A stretch of 64,000 nucleotides of DNA from Oerskovia sp042887685 (lineage in GTDB: Bacteria; Actinomycetota; Actinomycetes; Actinomycetales; Cellulomonadaceae). The stretch's first letter is position 1. Each line of letters starts with the position of its first letter. A program made the position numbers and the translations under genes. The stretch covers positions 171,263 to 235,262 of the forward strand of contig NZ_JBHVOS010000003.1 of the NCBI RefSeq assembly GCF_042887685.1. The letters are read 5' to 3'. The notes under the pieces are model-generated. The model was given only the letters and a program-made list of their open reading frames with translations. It had not been told where the DNA came from and did not search any database. Positions 34,568 to 43,439 of the stretch are shown here, piece after piece.

Positions 34568-36925
34568 ATGACCCAGCGCACGGACGACGAGCTTCTCAGC
34601 CCCGCCGAGGCGGTCGACCTCGAGAACTGCGCGCGAGAGCCCATCCACGTCCCCGGGCGCATCCAGCCCCGCGGTGCGCTCCTCGTGGTGCGGGAGTCCG
34701 ACGGGCACGTGGTGCAGTGCTCGACCAACGTCCGCGAGGTCCTGGGGCACGACGTCGAGCAGGTGCTCGGCGCCCCGCTGGCCCAGGTACTCGGTCCCGA
34801 CGACGGCGCCCGGCTCCTCGCGCACGTCGCGCTCCACCCCGACCTGGCCCCGCACAACCCCGTCGAGATCCGCACCGGGACGACCCGCGACGTCGAGACC
34901 GACGCGATCCTGCACCGCCCACCGCTGCCCGCCGGGGCCGAGCCCGTCGTCGTGATCGAGCTCGAGCCCGCCGTCGTGCGACCGCTCAGCTTCCCCAACA
35001 CGTACCAGGCCGTGCGCGTGGCGCTCGCGGACCTCGACCGGGCCGGGACGCTGCCCGCGCTGTTCGGGACCGCGGCGCAGCACGTGCGGCGGCTCACGGG
35101 CTTCGACCGCGTGATGATCTACCGCTTCGACGCGGACTACAACGGCGAGGTCGTCGCCGAGGCCAAGCGCGAGGACCTCAACTCGTTCCACGGCCTGCAC
35201 TACCCGGCGACCGACATCCCGCGCCAGGCCCGCGCGCTGTACGAGAAGAACTGGATCCGGCTGATCGACGACGTGGGCTACGTGCCGTGCGACGTCGTCC
35301 CGACCGCCCTCCCGACCACGGGGCAGCCGCTCGACCTCACGTACTCGACGCTGCGCAGCGTCTCCCCGATCCACCTCGAGTACCTCGCGAACATGGGCGT
35401 GGGTGCGTCGATGTCGATCTCGCTGCTGCGCGACGGGAAGCTGTGGGGCCTCATCGCGTGCCACCACTACTCTGGGCCGCACCACCCGCCCTACGCGGTG
35501 CGTGCCGCCGCGGAGTTCCTGGGCTCCGCTCTGTCGGTGCTGCTCGTCGCGCAGAGCGAGGAGGACCGCCTGGCCGCGTCGCGCGCGTCGTCGCGCCTGC
35601 TCGCAGCCCTGGTCGCCGACAGCCGCGACGAGGACGCGACGCTCGTCGAGGCGCTCACGGCCGACCGGCGGTTGCTCGACCTCGTGGGCGCCGACGGTGC
35701 CGTGGTCGTCGCGGAGGGCCGCTCCGGCTCGCTCGGCCGCGTGCCCGACGACGCGGGGGTCGCCCTGCTCGCCGGGTGGGTCGCGGACCGGCTCGCGGGC
35801 ACGGGCGACGAGGTCCTCGCGATCGACTCGCTGCGTGTGGCCGCCCCCGAGGTCGCGGCGCACCTGCCCGACGTCGCGGGCGTGCTGGGCGTGCACCTGA
35901 ACGACGGCCAGGTCGTGCTCTGGCTGCGTGACGAGGTGCTGCGGAGCGTCGACTGGGGCGGCGACCCCCACAACAAGGCCATCGCGCGCAGCGAGGGCGA
36001 CACGGTCCGGCTCAGCCCCCGCAAGTCGTTCGAGCGCTGGCGCGAGGTCGTGAGCGGTCACAGCGACCCCTGGGCCGAGGAGGCCGTCGAGACGGCGGGA
36101 GCGCTGCGCAGCCACCTCGTCGAGGCGCTCTACCTGGCCGGGCGCCGGGACGTCCGCGCGGCCGAGGCCCTCCAGCGGAGCCTGCTCCCCGCGTCGCTGC
36201 CCGACACCCCGGGCTGGACCGTGACCGCACGGTACGAGCCGGCCGGCGGCGGATTCGTCGGCGGTGACTGGTACGACGCGCTCCGCCTGCCCTCGGGCGC
36301 GCTCGGGCTCGTCGTCGGGGACGTCACGGGCCACGGGCTCCAGGCCGCGGCCTCGATGGGGCAGCTCCGCAACACGCTGCGCGCCGCGCTCGTCCAGGCC
36401 GGGACCGCGCGCGGGGCCGTCGAGCAGCTCGCCGCGACCGTGCGATGGACCATGCCGGGGCAGATCGCGACGCTCGTCGTCGCGGTCGTCGACCTCGACG
36501 AGGGCTCGGTCGAGTACGTGACGGCGGGTCATCCGCCCCCGTTCTTCCTCGTGCCCGGCGAGGGCGTCGTGTGGGGCCGTCTGCTGGGCGGTCCGCCGCT
36601 CGGGCTGGGTGCGCTGCGGTTCGAGCCCGGGACCACGTCGATCCCGCCCGGCGGTGCCCTCGTGCTCTACAGCGACGGGCTCTTCGAGCGCCGTGACGAG
36701 TCGCTCAAGGTGGGGCTGCGGCGGCTCGCCGGGACGTTCGCCGAGCACGTGGGCGACGTCGACGCCGTGCTGCGCGAGACCCGGGACCCCGCGTCGGAGG
36801 ACGACGCGACGCTGCTGGTGCTGCGCCGTCGGGCCACCGACGAGGCCGGCGGCCCGGCCGGCGAGGCCACCGGCACGGCCGGCACGGCCGGCGGCACGAC
36901 CACCGGCACCGTCACCGACGACTGA
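34568..36925 (+). CDS. bacteriophytochrome fused to PPM (SpoIIE/RsbU-like) phosphatase
   Basis: A 785-residue red/far-red photoreceptor with a phosphatase output. PAS region 15-125: C21 in ENCAREPIHVPGRIQP is the expected biliverdin-binding Cys. GAF about 150-320: MIYRFDADYNGEV, D216 in YPATDIPRQ and H269 in SPIHLEYLANMG, spaced 53 apart as in DrBphP. PHY about 335-520, with tongue motif PRKSFERW. Instead of a histidine kinase, residues 545-765 are a PPM phosphatase with metal ligands D567 (GGDWYD), D585 (GDVTGHG), D703 (SDGLFE) and D745/D746. ATG 34568 follows GGAGGTGGAG. Its likely substrate is the phosphorylated STAS protein encoded at 37534-37845. No heme oxygenase gene is present. Confidence 0.93.
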   Translation: MTQRTDDELLSPAEAVDLENCAREPIHVPGRIQPRGALLVVRESDGHVVQCSTNVREVLGHDVEQVLGAPLAQVLGPDDGARLLAHVALHPDLAPHNPVEIRTGTTRDVETDAILHRPPLPAGAEPVVVIELEPAVVRPLSFPNTYQAVRVALADLDRAGTLPALFGTAAQHVRRLTGFDRVMIYRFDADYNGEVVAEAKREDLNSFHGLHYPATDIPRQARALYEKNWIRLIDDVGYVPCDVVPTALPTTGQPLDLTYSTLRSVSPIHLEYLANMGVGASMSISLLRDGKLWGLIACHHYSGPHHPPYAVRAAAEFLGSALSVLLVAQSEEDRLAASRASSRLLAALVADSRDEDATLVEALTADRRLLDLVGADGAVVVAEGRSGSLGRVPDDAGVALLAGWVADRLAGTGDEVLAIDSLRVAAPEVAAHLPDVAGVLGVHLNDGQVVLWLRDEVLRSVDWGGDPHNKAIARSEGDTVRLSPRKSFERWREVVSGHSDPWAEEAVETAGALRSHLVEALYLAGRRDVRAAEALQRSLLPASLPDTPGWTVTARYEPAGGGFVGGDWYDALRLPSGALGLVVGDVTGHGLQAAASMGQLRNTLRAALVQAGTARGAVEQLAATVRWTMPGQIATLVVAVVDLDEGSVEYVTAGHPPPFFLVPGEGVVWGRLLGGPPLGLGALRFEPGTTSIPPGGALVLYSDGLFERRDESLKVGLRRLAGTFAEHVGDVDAVLRETRDPASEDDATLLVLRRRATDEAGGPAGEATGTAGTAGGTTTGTVTDD

Positions 36926-36960
36926 GGGCCGACCTGCGCCTCGCGCAGACCGGCCCTCAG
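36922..36960. terminator. bidirectional terminator after the phytochrome gene
   Basis: Outer arms CTGAGGGCCG / CGGCCCTCAG and inner arms CTGCGC / GCGCAG around CTC. The phytochrome stop codon is inside the left arm; the convergent RsbW-like gene ends at 36974. Confidence 0.75.
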
Positions 36961-36973
36961 CGGGAGCGAGCGG

Positions 36974-37444
36974 TCAGGGGACCGCTGCGACAGGCAGCGG
37001 TGGAGCCACCGCGTCGCGCGGCACTCCGAGCCGCGCCCAGACGTGCTTGCCGTCCGCGACGAACCAGCCCACGTCCAGGGCGATCCGCTGCGCGAGCACG
37101 AGCCCGAAGCCGCCGTCGCCCGGCAGGCGCGGCGCCGCGACCACGGGGGCACGGCTCGTGTCCTGGTCGATCACGTCGACGATGTACTCCTCGCCGTCGG
37201 TCAGGAGCTGGACAGTCGTCGGCGGGCGCCCGTGGCGCAGTGCGTTGGTCGCGAGCTCGCTCGCGACGAGCACGATCTTCTCGGGTACCTCGGCGAGGGC
37301 GCCGTCGGGAGCGAGCGGGCGCCCCGTCAGCTCGAGGTGGAGCGAGGTGCGCAACGTCGAGAGCTCGTCGATCGAGTCGAGCTGCCAGACGCGGACCACG
37401 TGGAAGTTCTCGGGCGGACGGGACGAGGCGATCGAGGTGTCCAA
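36974..37444 (-). CDS. RsbW-like anti-sigma factor/serine kinase
   Basis: A 156-residue GHKL ATPase domain (HATPase_c_2) of the anti-sigma kinase type. The N box is VASELATNALRHG with N67, the G1 motif VIDQD is near 92-95 and G2 is GGFGLVLAQRI near 111-121. Such proteins bind a sigma factor or phosphorylate a STAS antagonist. The start is TTG at 37444, supported by GGAGG 6 bases upstream; no ATG or GTG fits better. It is encoded 89 bases downstream of the STAS gene on the same strand. Confidence 0.87.
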   Translation of the reverse strand: MDTSIASSRPPENFHVVRVWQLDSIDELSTLRTSLHLELTGRPLAPDGALAEVPEKIVLVASELATNALRHGRPPTTVQLLTDGEEYIVDVIDQDTSRAPVVAAPRLPGDGGFGLVLAQRIALDVGWFVADGKHVWARLGVPRDAVAPPLPVAAVP

Positions 37445-37533
37445 GAGGTTCCTCCGATGGGTCCGGTGGGATGTGCGGGTGGGTCGGGCACGACCGTGCG
37501 GCCAGGGGTGGTGGCCGGTGCGCCGGAAAGGGG

Positions 37534-37845
37534 TCAGTCGACGATCGTGAACTGCGCGAGGACGCCGCTGATCTCCAGCAGGTCCTTGATGCGCTCAGGG
37601 ACACCGACCAGGACCGGGGCCTCGCCACCGGCCAGGAGGGACAGGTACAGCAGCCGCAGGCCGCCCGAGTCCATGAAGGTGACGTCGGCCAGGTCGATCG
37701 TCACAGGGCCGTCCGCGCGCTGGAGGGAACGGACGAGGTCGTCCTCGGAACGGTCCTGGACCGCGGCGTCGACCTCGCCCCACATCGTCCATCGAGGTCC
37801 GGAGTCGTCGATCCGGACTCCCCCTTGCGTCGTGTGCTCCGGCAC
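37534..37845 (-). CDS. RsbV-like STAS anti-anti-sigma factor
   Basis: A 103-residue STAS-domain protein. The phospho-acceptor region ADVTFMDSGGLRLL places the regulatory serine at S60, flanked by Asp as in RsbV/SpoIIAA. In the partner-switch model, RsbW phosphorylates S60 and a PPM phosphatase removes the phosphate, freeing sigma. The GTG start follows GAGAGG. With the RsbW-like kinase and the phytochrome phosphatase it completes the switch; the sigma factor itself is not in this window. Confidence 0.9.
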   Translation of the reverse strand: MPEHTTQGGVRIDDSGPRWTMWGEVDAAVQDRSEDDLVRSLQRADGPVTIDLADVTFMDSGGLRLLYLSLLAGGEAPVLVGVPERIKDLLEISGVLAQFTIVD

Positions 37846-38028
37846 TGCTCGCCTCTCGATCGGTTGACCTGAACGTCCTCCCGGCCGCGCTGGGCGACCG
37901 GGACTCGTGCCAGGTTACGGAACTTCCCGCCCGGTTTCCTTGTGGGACTCGCCCCGTCACCGGACCTGCACAGTTCACCCGGTGCTCACCGAGCCCGTGA
38001 GCCCCGGAATCCCGGGCATGATGGGCTC

Positions 38029-39222
38029 ATGAAGGTCTCGCGCAGGTCGCACGTCCCCCCGTTCGCCGTCATGGAGGTCCTGGCCGCGGCCAACGCCCGG
38101 CGGGACGCGGGCGAGTCGATCCTCAACCTGTGCGCCGGGGAGCCGTCGACGGGGGCGTCCGACGTCGTGCGGCGCCGGGCGATCGAGCTGCTCGAGTCGG
38201 GCGACCTCGGGTACACCGAGGCCCTGGGCGTGCCCGCGCTGCGCCAGGCGGTCGCCGAGCACTACGAGCGGACGTACGGCGTGGTCGTCGACCCGGCGCG
38301 GGTCGCGATCACGACGGGGTCGTCGGGCGGGTTCATGCTCGCGTTCCTCGCCGCGTTCGACGCCGGCGACCGTGTCGCGCTGGCTCGCCCCGGGTACCCC
38401 GCGTACCGGAACATCCTCGCGGCGCTGGGGTGCGAGGTCGTCGAGCTCGACTGCGGCCCCGAGACCCGCTACCAGCCCACCGTCTCCCAGCTCATGGAGG
38501 CGTACTACGGGGGCGGCCTCGACGGGCTCGTCGTCGCGAGCCCCGCGAACCCGACCGGGACGATGATCCCGCCGGCCGACCTCGCCGACCTCGCGGCGTG
38601 GTGCACCGACCACGACGTCCGCCTGATCAGCGACGAGATCTATCACGGCATCGTCTACGCGGACCCCGCGTCGGAGGCCGGCGAGACGGCGACCGCGGCC
38701 CAGTACCTCGACGGCGGCGCGGTCGTCGTGAACTCGTTCTCCAAGTACTGGGCCATGACCGGGTGGCGGCTCGGGTGGCTCGTGCTGCCCGAGGACCTCG
38801 TGGCCCCGGTCGACGCGCTCGCGGGCAACATCGCGCTGAGCCCGCCCGCCCTCGCGCAGCACGCGGGCGTCGCGGCGCTGTCCCCCGAGGGGTACGCGGC
38901 CGCACGGACGAACGTCGCCCGGTACGCGGACTCGCGCGCGCTCGTGCTCGACCGGCTCACCGACCTGGGGTGGGACCCGGTCGCCCCGGCCGACGGAGCG
39001 TTCTACGTGTACGCGAACGTCGCGGGGTCGGGGCTGGACTCCGTCACGTGGTGCGAGCGGCTCCTCGCCGACACGGGGGTCGCGCTCACCCCGGGCACGG
39101 ACTTCGACGGCGTGCGCGGCCACGAGTGGGTCCGGCTGTCCTTCGCGGCCGCGCCGGAGGTCGTGGCCGAGGCCGTGGACCGGATCGTCGCGTGGCGGGC
39201 GGCGGGCTACCGGCGGGCGTGA
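38029..39222 (+). CDS. fold-type I PLP aminotransferase
   Basis: A 397-residue class I/II aminotransferase, aspartate aminotransferase-like. The PLP lysine is K239 in NSFSKYWAMTGWRLGW; ASPANPTGT (cofactor Asn), ISDEIYHGI (Asp-Glu with Tyr) and the carboxylate-binding Arg in WVRLSFA are present. It begins MKVSRRSHVPPFAVMEVL, like uncharacterised actinobacterial aminotransferases. The donor and acceptor cannot be told from sequence. Confidence 0.92.
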   Translation: MKVSRRSHVPPFAVMEVLAAANARRDAGESILNLCAGEPSTGASDVVRRRAIELLESGDLGYTEALGVPALRQAVAEHYERTYGVVVDPARVAITTGSSGGFMLAFLAAFDAGDRVALARPGYPAYRNILAALGCEVVELDCGPETRYQPTVSQLMEAYYGGGLDGLVVASPANPTGTMIPPADLADLAAWCTDHDVRLISDEIYHGIVYADPASEAGETATAAQYLDGGAVVVNSFSKYWAMTGWRLGWLVLPEDLVAPVDALAGNIALSPPALAQHAGVAALSPEGYAAARTNVARYADSRALVLDRLTDLGWDPVAPADGAFYVYANVAGSGLDSVTWCERLLADTGVALTPGTDFDGVRGHEWVRLSFAAAPEVVAEAVDRIVAWRAAGYRRA

Positions 39223-39229
39223 GGAACGG

Positions 39230-39571
39230 TCAGGCGGCCAGGTCGACGGTGCGTGCGTGGGCGGCAGGCACCTCGAGAGGGACGACGACGGCCTCGGTCG
39301 CGCGGCGCCGTCGGGCCTTGACGAGGACCACGATGGCCTGACCGCCGATGACGATCCACACCACGTTCGCGACCGCCGAGGGCCACACGCCGTTGACCGC
39401 CGCGACCAGGCACATGAGACCCGCGCCCACGAAGTTCGTGAGCTGGAACCGCAGCGAGTCCCCCGACCAGCGACCGCGTGTGACCATCGCGTACGCCGTG
39501 ACGGCCGCGATCGCGCCGACCCATCCGAGCGGGGTCACGACCAGGTCGACGAGGGCGGGGGAAGCGGACAT
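39230..39571 (-). CDS. small three-helix membrane protein, CBU_0592-like
   Basis: 113 residues with three hydrophobic helices: about 11-32, 42-60 (FQLTNFVGAGLMCLVAAV) and 64-84. The LRFQLTNFVGA pattern resembles the CBU_0592 family of predicted membrane proteins. A basic segment (KARRRRA) and a variable tail follow. It is divergent from the LysR gene, 195 bases away, and so is a likely target of that regulator. The function is unknown. Confidence 0.65.
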   Translation of the reverse strand: MSASPALVDLVVTPLGWVGAIAAVTAYAMVTRGRWSGDSLRFQLTNFVGAGLMCLVAAVNGVWPSAVANVVWIVIGGQAIVVLVKARRRRATEAVVVPLEVPAAHARTVDLAA

Positions 39572-39766
39572 GGCGGTCTCCGGGCAGGGGTAACGAAGGG
39601 ATCGGGGAGGGGGGACCTGGTGGGAGCTGCGACGCTGCAGCAACCAGGTGGATTGTGGGCGCCAGCCCCTTTTGAGGAGGACCGGCCGGCGCCACGTCAC
39701 CAGTGTGGCCCCCAAAATCATTCAGCACAATTGAAGAACTCTGACGTGGCCGTTTAGCATCTCTAC

Positions 39767-40672
39767 ATGGCCACGGACCCACGAAGACTTGGTTTCCTGC
39801 TTGCCGTGCACCGGTCCGGAGGTGTCCTGGCGGCCGCCGACCTGCTGCACGTGACCCCCTCGGCCGTGTCTCAGCAAATAGCACGTCTGGAGGCCGAGGA
39901 GAAGGTCCAGGTCCTCGACCGCGGGCCACGTGGCGTGACCCTGACGCCCGCCGGCCGCATCCTCGCCGAGGCCGCCGAACGCATCGAGTCCGAGATGGTC
40001 GAGGCCCGCAAGGCCATCGTCGCGATGAGCGAGGAGATGACGGGGACGGTGTCGGTCGGGTCGTTCCAGACGGCGATCCGCGCGGTCGTCGGGCCCACGT
40101 TCGCGACGCTCGAGTCGCGCTACCCCGGCGTCGAGCTCGACGTCCAGGAGCTCGAGCCCGCAGAGGCCCTGCGGCTCCTGCGCAGCGGTGACCTGGACGT
40201 CGTCCTCCTGGAGCGCGACGAGGACGCGGACTCCCCCGCGCCGCGCGGCATGCGCGAGGTCCCGCTGCTCGACGAGCCGTGGCGCGTCGTCGTCCCCGCG
40301 ACGTTCCCCACGCCCGCGCGTCTCGACGACGTGCGCGACGCCGTCTGGCTCGGCCCCGAACCCACGACCGCCGCGGCCCGCGCCCTGCGTCGCCTCTCGC
40401 GCACGCTCGGCACGACCCTGCGCACACGTCACTCGTACTACGACTTCGACGTGGCCCTCGCGCTCGTCGCGGCCGGGCAGGGCGTCGCGATGCTCCCCGC
40501 GCTCGCCGTCCAGGGCGAGATGCCCGACGGCGTCACGGTCGTCCCGCTCCCGGGTCTCGGGTCGCGGCGGCTCGTCGCGCGACACCGGGCCACCCGGCAC
40601 GAGCCCCGGCCCGTCGTGAACGCGGTCATCGACGAGATGGTCGCGGCGGCCGCGGCGATCGAGCTGGGCTGA
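39767..40672 (+). CDS. LysR family transcriptional regulator
   Basis: A 301-residue LysR-type regulator. The N-terminal HTH, about 5-62, includes FLLAVHRSGGVLAAADLLHVTPSAVSQQIARLE; a linker helix and two-lobed effector domain (VSVGSFQTAIRAVV onward) follow. The HTH pattern places it with activators such as ArgP/LysG-type regulators, but the ligand is not known. It likely controls the divergent membrane protein gene through the 195-base gap. Confidence 0.92.
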   Translation: MATDPRRLGFLLAVHRSGGVLAAADLLHVTPSAVSQQIARLEAEEKVQVLDRGPRGVTLTPAGRILAEAAERIESEMVEARKAIVAMSEEMTGTVSVGSFQTAIRAVVGPTFATLESRYPGVELDVQELEPAEALRLLRSGDLDVVLLERDEDADSPAPRGMREVPLLDEPWRVVVPATFPTPARLDDVRDAVWLGPEPTTAAARALRRLSRTLGTTLRTRHSYYDFDVALALVAAGQGVAMLPALAVQGEMPDGVTVVPLPGLGSRRLVARHRATRHEPRPVVNAVIDEMVAAAAAIELG

Positions 40673-40683
40673 GCGGGGACCGC

Positions 40684-40890
40684 TCAGCGCCTCCCGAGCG
40701 ACAGGCTCCCGTCGTCGAGCACCGACAGCTCGTCCAGCACCCGGGTGAGAGTGACCGCCGACCGGTCCCAGCGCATCGACCGAGGGTCCGCAGGCAGGTC
40801 GGCGACCCGGGCCGGAGCGGCCGGCGAGGCGAGGTGCCGAGGGACGTAGGCGGTCGTTCGGGGCTGCTTGTCCTGCGACGTCATGTCCAT
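40684..40890 (-). CDS. hypothetical small protein
   Basis: A possible 68-residue soluble protein (starting MDMTSQDKQPRTTAYVPRHLA) convergent with the LysR gene and ending 11 bases from its stop. There is no good ribosome site and I recognise no domain; codon bias alone suggests coding. It could be spurious. Confidence 0.4.
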   Translation of the reverse strand: MDMTSQDKQPRTTAYVPRHLASPAAPARVADLPADPRSMRWDRSAVTLTRVLDELSVLDDGSLSLGRR

Positions 40891-41046
40891 GCTGGGTGAA
40901 GCCCCCTCGGGCGCTCGTGGTGGTCCCCGGCGCGGGCACGCGACGAGGTGAGCAACTCATCCTGCCCGGCTCGCGCGCGACGCGACGGAGGCGCGCCCTC
41001 GGACGTGGGCGGGAGCGTGGCGAGACTCGTGGAGATCGTGTGGCCG

Positions 41047-41694
41047 CTACTCACGGACGAAGACCTGGTAGCGCTCCGGGTCCTTCTGGGCCGCGACGGT
41101 CGCGGCGACCCGCTCCTCGGCCTCCTCCTTGGTCGGCAGCACGTCGCAGTCGAACGCGTCGTACAACGTGATCGAGGTGTGCGCCCACCCGAGGATCGGT
41201 GGGGTCCCTGCGGGGCAGGACCCGACGAGCGGGTAGACGAAGACGATCTGCTTGCCGGTCTGGAGACCGACCTTCCGGGCGATCCCCTGCGCGGTGTCGA
41301 CGATCAGGCTGCGGTTCGTCGTGATCTGCCCCGGGACGCCCGGGTCCTGGACGGTCCCGTCCACCTGCCCCTGCACCCACGCGCGGACGCGTTCGGGCAG
41401 GGGTTCGGCGCTCGTGACGACGACCCGTGTCTCGTCGGGCAGGACGAAGGCGCGCTTGCCCGCGGGAAGCCTGCCGACGTCCTCCACGGCGATCGTCTCT
41501 CCCGTGGTGACGGCCAGCTCCTCGGGTGGGGGGGACGCGGCTGCCGCCTCGGCCACGGACGACCCGTCGGCCGGGCCCGCCGTGTTCCCGCGGTCGTCCC
41601 CGACACACCCCTCGAGCAGCGCGAGCAGCGTGAACATCACGATCGTGGCCGCAATCAGCAAGAACCCCGTGCGGCGATTCTCGGGGCTCGTCAC
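41047..41694 (-). CDS. hypothetical membrane-anchored extracytoplasmic protein
   Basis: 215 residues with an N-terminal hydrophobic helix (TGFLLIAATIVMFTLLALLEGC), then a Ser/Ala/Pro linker and a soluble domain of about 150 residues with three cysteines (CPAGTPP, DAFDCDV and the membrane-proximal C). LLEGC is only a marginal lipobox. I chose GTG 41694, which has GAGGAG 9 bases upstream, over a GTG at 41751 that overlaps its own ribosome site. No family is recognised. Confidence 0.6.
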   Translation of the reverse strand: MTSPENRRTGFLLIAATIVMFTLLALLEGCVGDDRGNTAGPADGSSVAEAAAASPPPEELAVTTGETIAVEDVGRLPAGKRAFVLPDETRVVVTSAEPLPERVRAWVQGQVDGTVQDPGVPGQITTNRSLIVDTAQGIARKVGLQTGKQIVFVYPLVGSCPAGTPPILGWAHTSITLYDAFDCDVLPTKEEAEERVAATVAAQKDPERYQVFVRE

Positions 41695-41928
41695 CGAGCG
41701 CACCTCCTCGATCTCGGGCGTGCCCGCCAGGAGGACACGTCGGTTTTCCACCTCCTATGCGCCGGGACCGTCCTTGGCCTGCTTCTCCGCGCTGCCCGGG
41801 GCTCTCTCGCGCTGCCGAGGGTCTCGCCCTGGTCGGCGGAAGCGGCCTGCACCGTCGGGCACGCCCAGGCCCGGTCCCGGTCGAGCGCCCTGCCTGCGGA
41901 GCGGACTTTCCGGACGTAGCCTGCTCGG

Positions 41929-43407
41929 ATGGACGTAGCGGTGCTCGGAGCGACCGGTGACGTCGGGCGGCAGGTCGTCACGCAGCTCGTCGAACGGCGC
42001 GTCCTGCCCACGACCTCCCGGCTGCAGCTCGTGGGCCGGCCCGGCGGCGCGTCGGGGCGCGCGGTCCACGGGCTGCGCGCGGACCTCGTCGACGCCTACG
42101 ACGAGCACGCCCCGCTCATCGACGTGGCCCACTCCCCCGCCGACGTCGTCGCCGACGTGGTCGTCGTCGCGGCCGGGGCGACGACGCCCGCCCGCTCGGG
42201 CGCCTCGCTCGACCGGACCGGGCTCGCCGTCGCCAACCGCGAGGTCTTCGCCGAGTACGCCGACGCGATCGCACGGCAGGGCTCGGGGCACGAGGTCGTG
42301 ATCGTGGTGTCCAACCCCGTCGAGGTCGGCGTCGCCGTCATGGCCCGGGCGCTGGGCGCGCGACGCGTCGTCGGGATGGGAGCCTGGCTCGACACGCTGC
42401 GCTTCCGGCGCGAGATCGCCGTCGAGCTGGGCGTCCGACGGCACCGCATCGGCGGCTTCGTCGGAGGCCAGCACGGCGAGGACGCGGTACCGCTCTGGTC
42501 GACCGTCCGTCTCAGCGGGCACGACCTCGCCGAGCGCGACCGGGCCGTGCGCCTCCTGCGGCGCGGGCGCACGCTCGACGGGTTCCCGGACGAGATCGCC
42601 GCCGCGAAGGCAGAGCTCGTCGAGGTCGCGGCCACCGACATCGGCGCCGCCTACCGCCTGATCGACACCTGGCCCGCCGACCTGCGAGTCGTCGCGCGCC
42701 CCTGGATGACGCACCAGAGCGGCGCCAAGACCGCGACCGCCACGGCGTCCGCGACGGTCGACCTCGTCGAGGTCGTGCTCGACGGGCGAGAGATCGTCGT
42801 CGCCGGGCAGGTCGCCCTCGACGACGAGGTGGCGCTCGCGGGCGAGCCGCAGCGCGGCGTCCTGGGCGTCCCGATCGTGCTGGGCCCGGAGGGATGGACG
42901 CGCGTCCTCCTGGACTCCCTGCCCGACGACGAGACGCACCGCCTGCGCGGAGCGGCGGCGGCCGTGGGCTCGGCGCTGCGGACGGCAGGTGTGGAGGGAG
43001 GGCCGGGCGGCTCGGCCGCGGCGGCCGCCGGGGCTGCCGACGCTGCGGAGCGTGCGGGGTCTGCCGGGGCTGCGGGGGCCGACGCCTCCGAGGGACCCGG
43101 GGAAGCCGTCCGCCCCGACGCGGCCGAACCCTCCTGGGTGGCCCAGGTCGAGGGGTTGCACCGCGCGGGCACCCTGACCGGTCTCACGGGCGTGTTCTCG
43201 ACGCGTGGCGTGAGCTTCGAGCACCTCGCGACCGAGGAGGTCGAGGGCGACGGAGACGCGGGCACGATCCACGTGAGCTTCCGGGCCAGCGAACGTCGCG
43301 CCCGGGCGCTCGAGCGGGCCGTGGGACGGCTCGCGACGGTGCGCTCCGTCGTCGTGCACGGCGCTCCCCGCGAGACGGCCGCACCGCCGCGCGACCGCGG
43401 GCGCTAG
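41929..43407 (+). CDS. lactate/malate dehydrogenase-like enzyme with C-terminal ACT-like domain
   Basis: 492 residues. Residues 1-345 form an LDH/MDH fold: AVLGATGDVGRQV, VSNPVEVGVAVM, GAWLDTLRFR (substrate/acid-base Asp-Arg region) and catalytic H182 in VGGQHGED. A low-complexity Ala/Gly linker (about 350-400) joins it to a C-terminal domain (about 405-485) reading LTGLTGVFSTRGVSFEHL and on to VRSVVVHG, a pattern like the ACT domain of IlvN. Such a fusion suggests an amino-acid-regulated 2-hydroxyacid dehydrogenase. The stop lies about 33 bases before the glycine riboswitch. Confidence 0.8.
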   Translation: MDVAVLGATGDVGRQVVTQLVERRVLPTTSRLQLVGRPGGASGRAVHGLRADLVDAYDEHAPLIDVAHSPADVVADVVVVAAGATTPARSGASLDRTGLAVANREVFAEYADAIARQGSGHEVVIVVSNPVEVGVAVMARALGARRVVGMGAWLDTLRFRREIAVELGVRRHRIGGFVGGQHGEDAVPLWSTVRLSGHDLAERDRAVRLLRRGRTLDGFPDEIAAAKAELVEVAATDIGAAYRLIDTWPADLRVVARPWMTHQSGAKTATATASATVDLVEVVLDGREIVVAGQVALDDEVALAGEPQRGVLGVPIVLGPEGWTRVLLDSLPDDETHRLRGAAAAVGSALRTAGVEGGPGGSAAAAAGAADAAERAGSAGAAGADASEGPGEAVRPDAAEPSWVAQVEGLHRAGTLTGLTGVFSTRGVSFEHLATEEVEGDGDAGTIHVSFRASERRARALERAVGRLATVRSVVVHGAPRETAAPPRDRGR

Positions 43408-43439
43408 GCTGGGCCCACAACCACATACTGCTGCTCGAA

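Noticed and set aside
34568..36925. Phytochrome histidine kinase
   Set aside because: No H box or HATPase motifs follow the PHY region; the C-terminus is clearly a PPM phosphatase.
40948..41919. A 323-codon plus-strand frame
   Set aside because: It is antisense to the membrane-anchored protein at 41047-41694, lacks a ribosome site, and its composition is that of a shadow frame.
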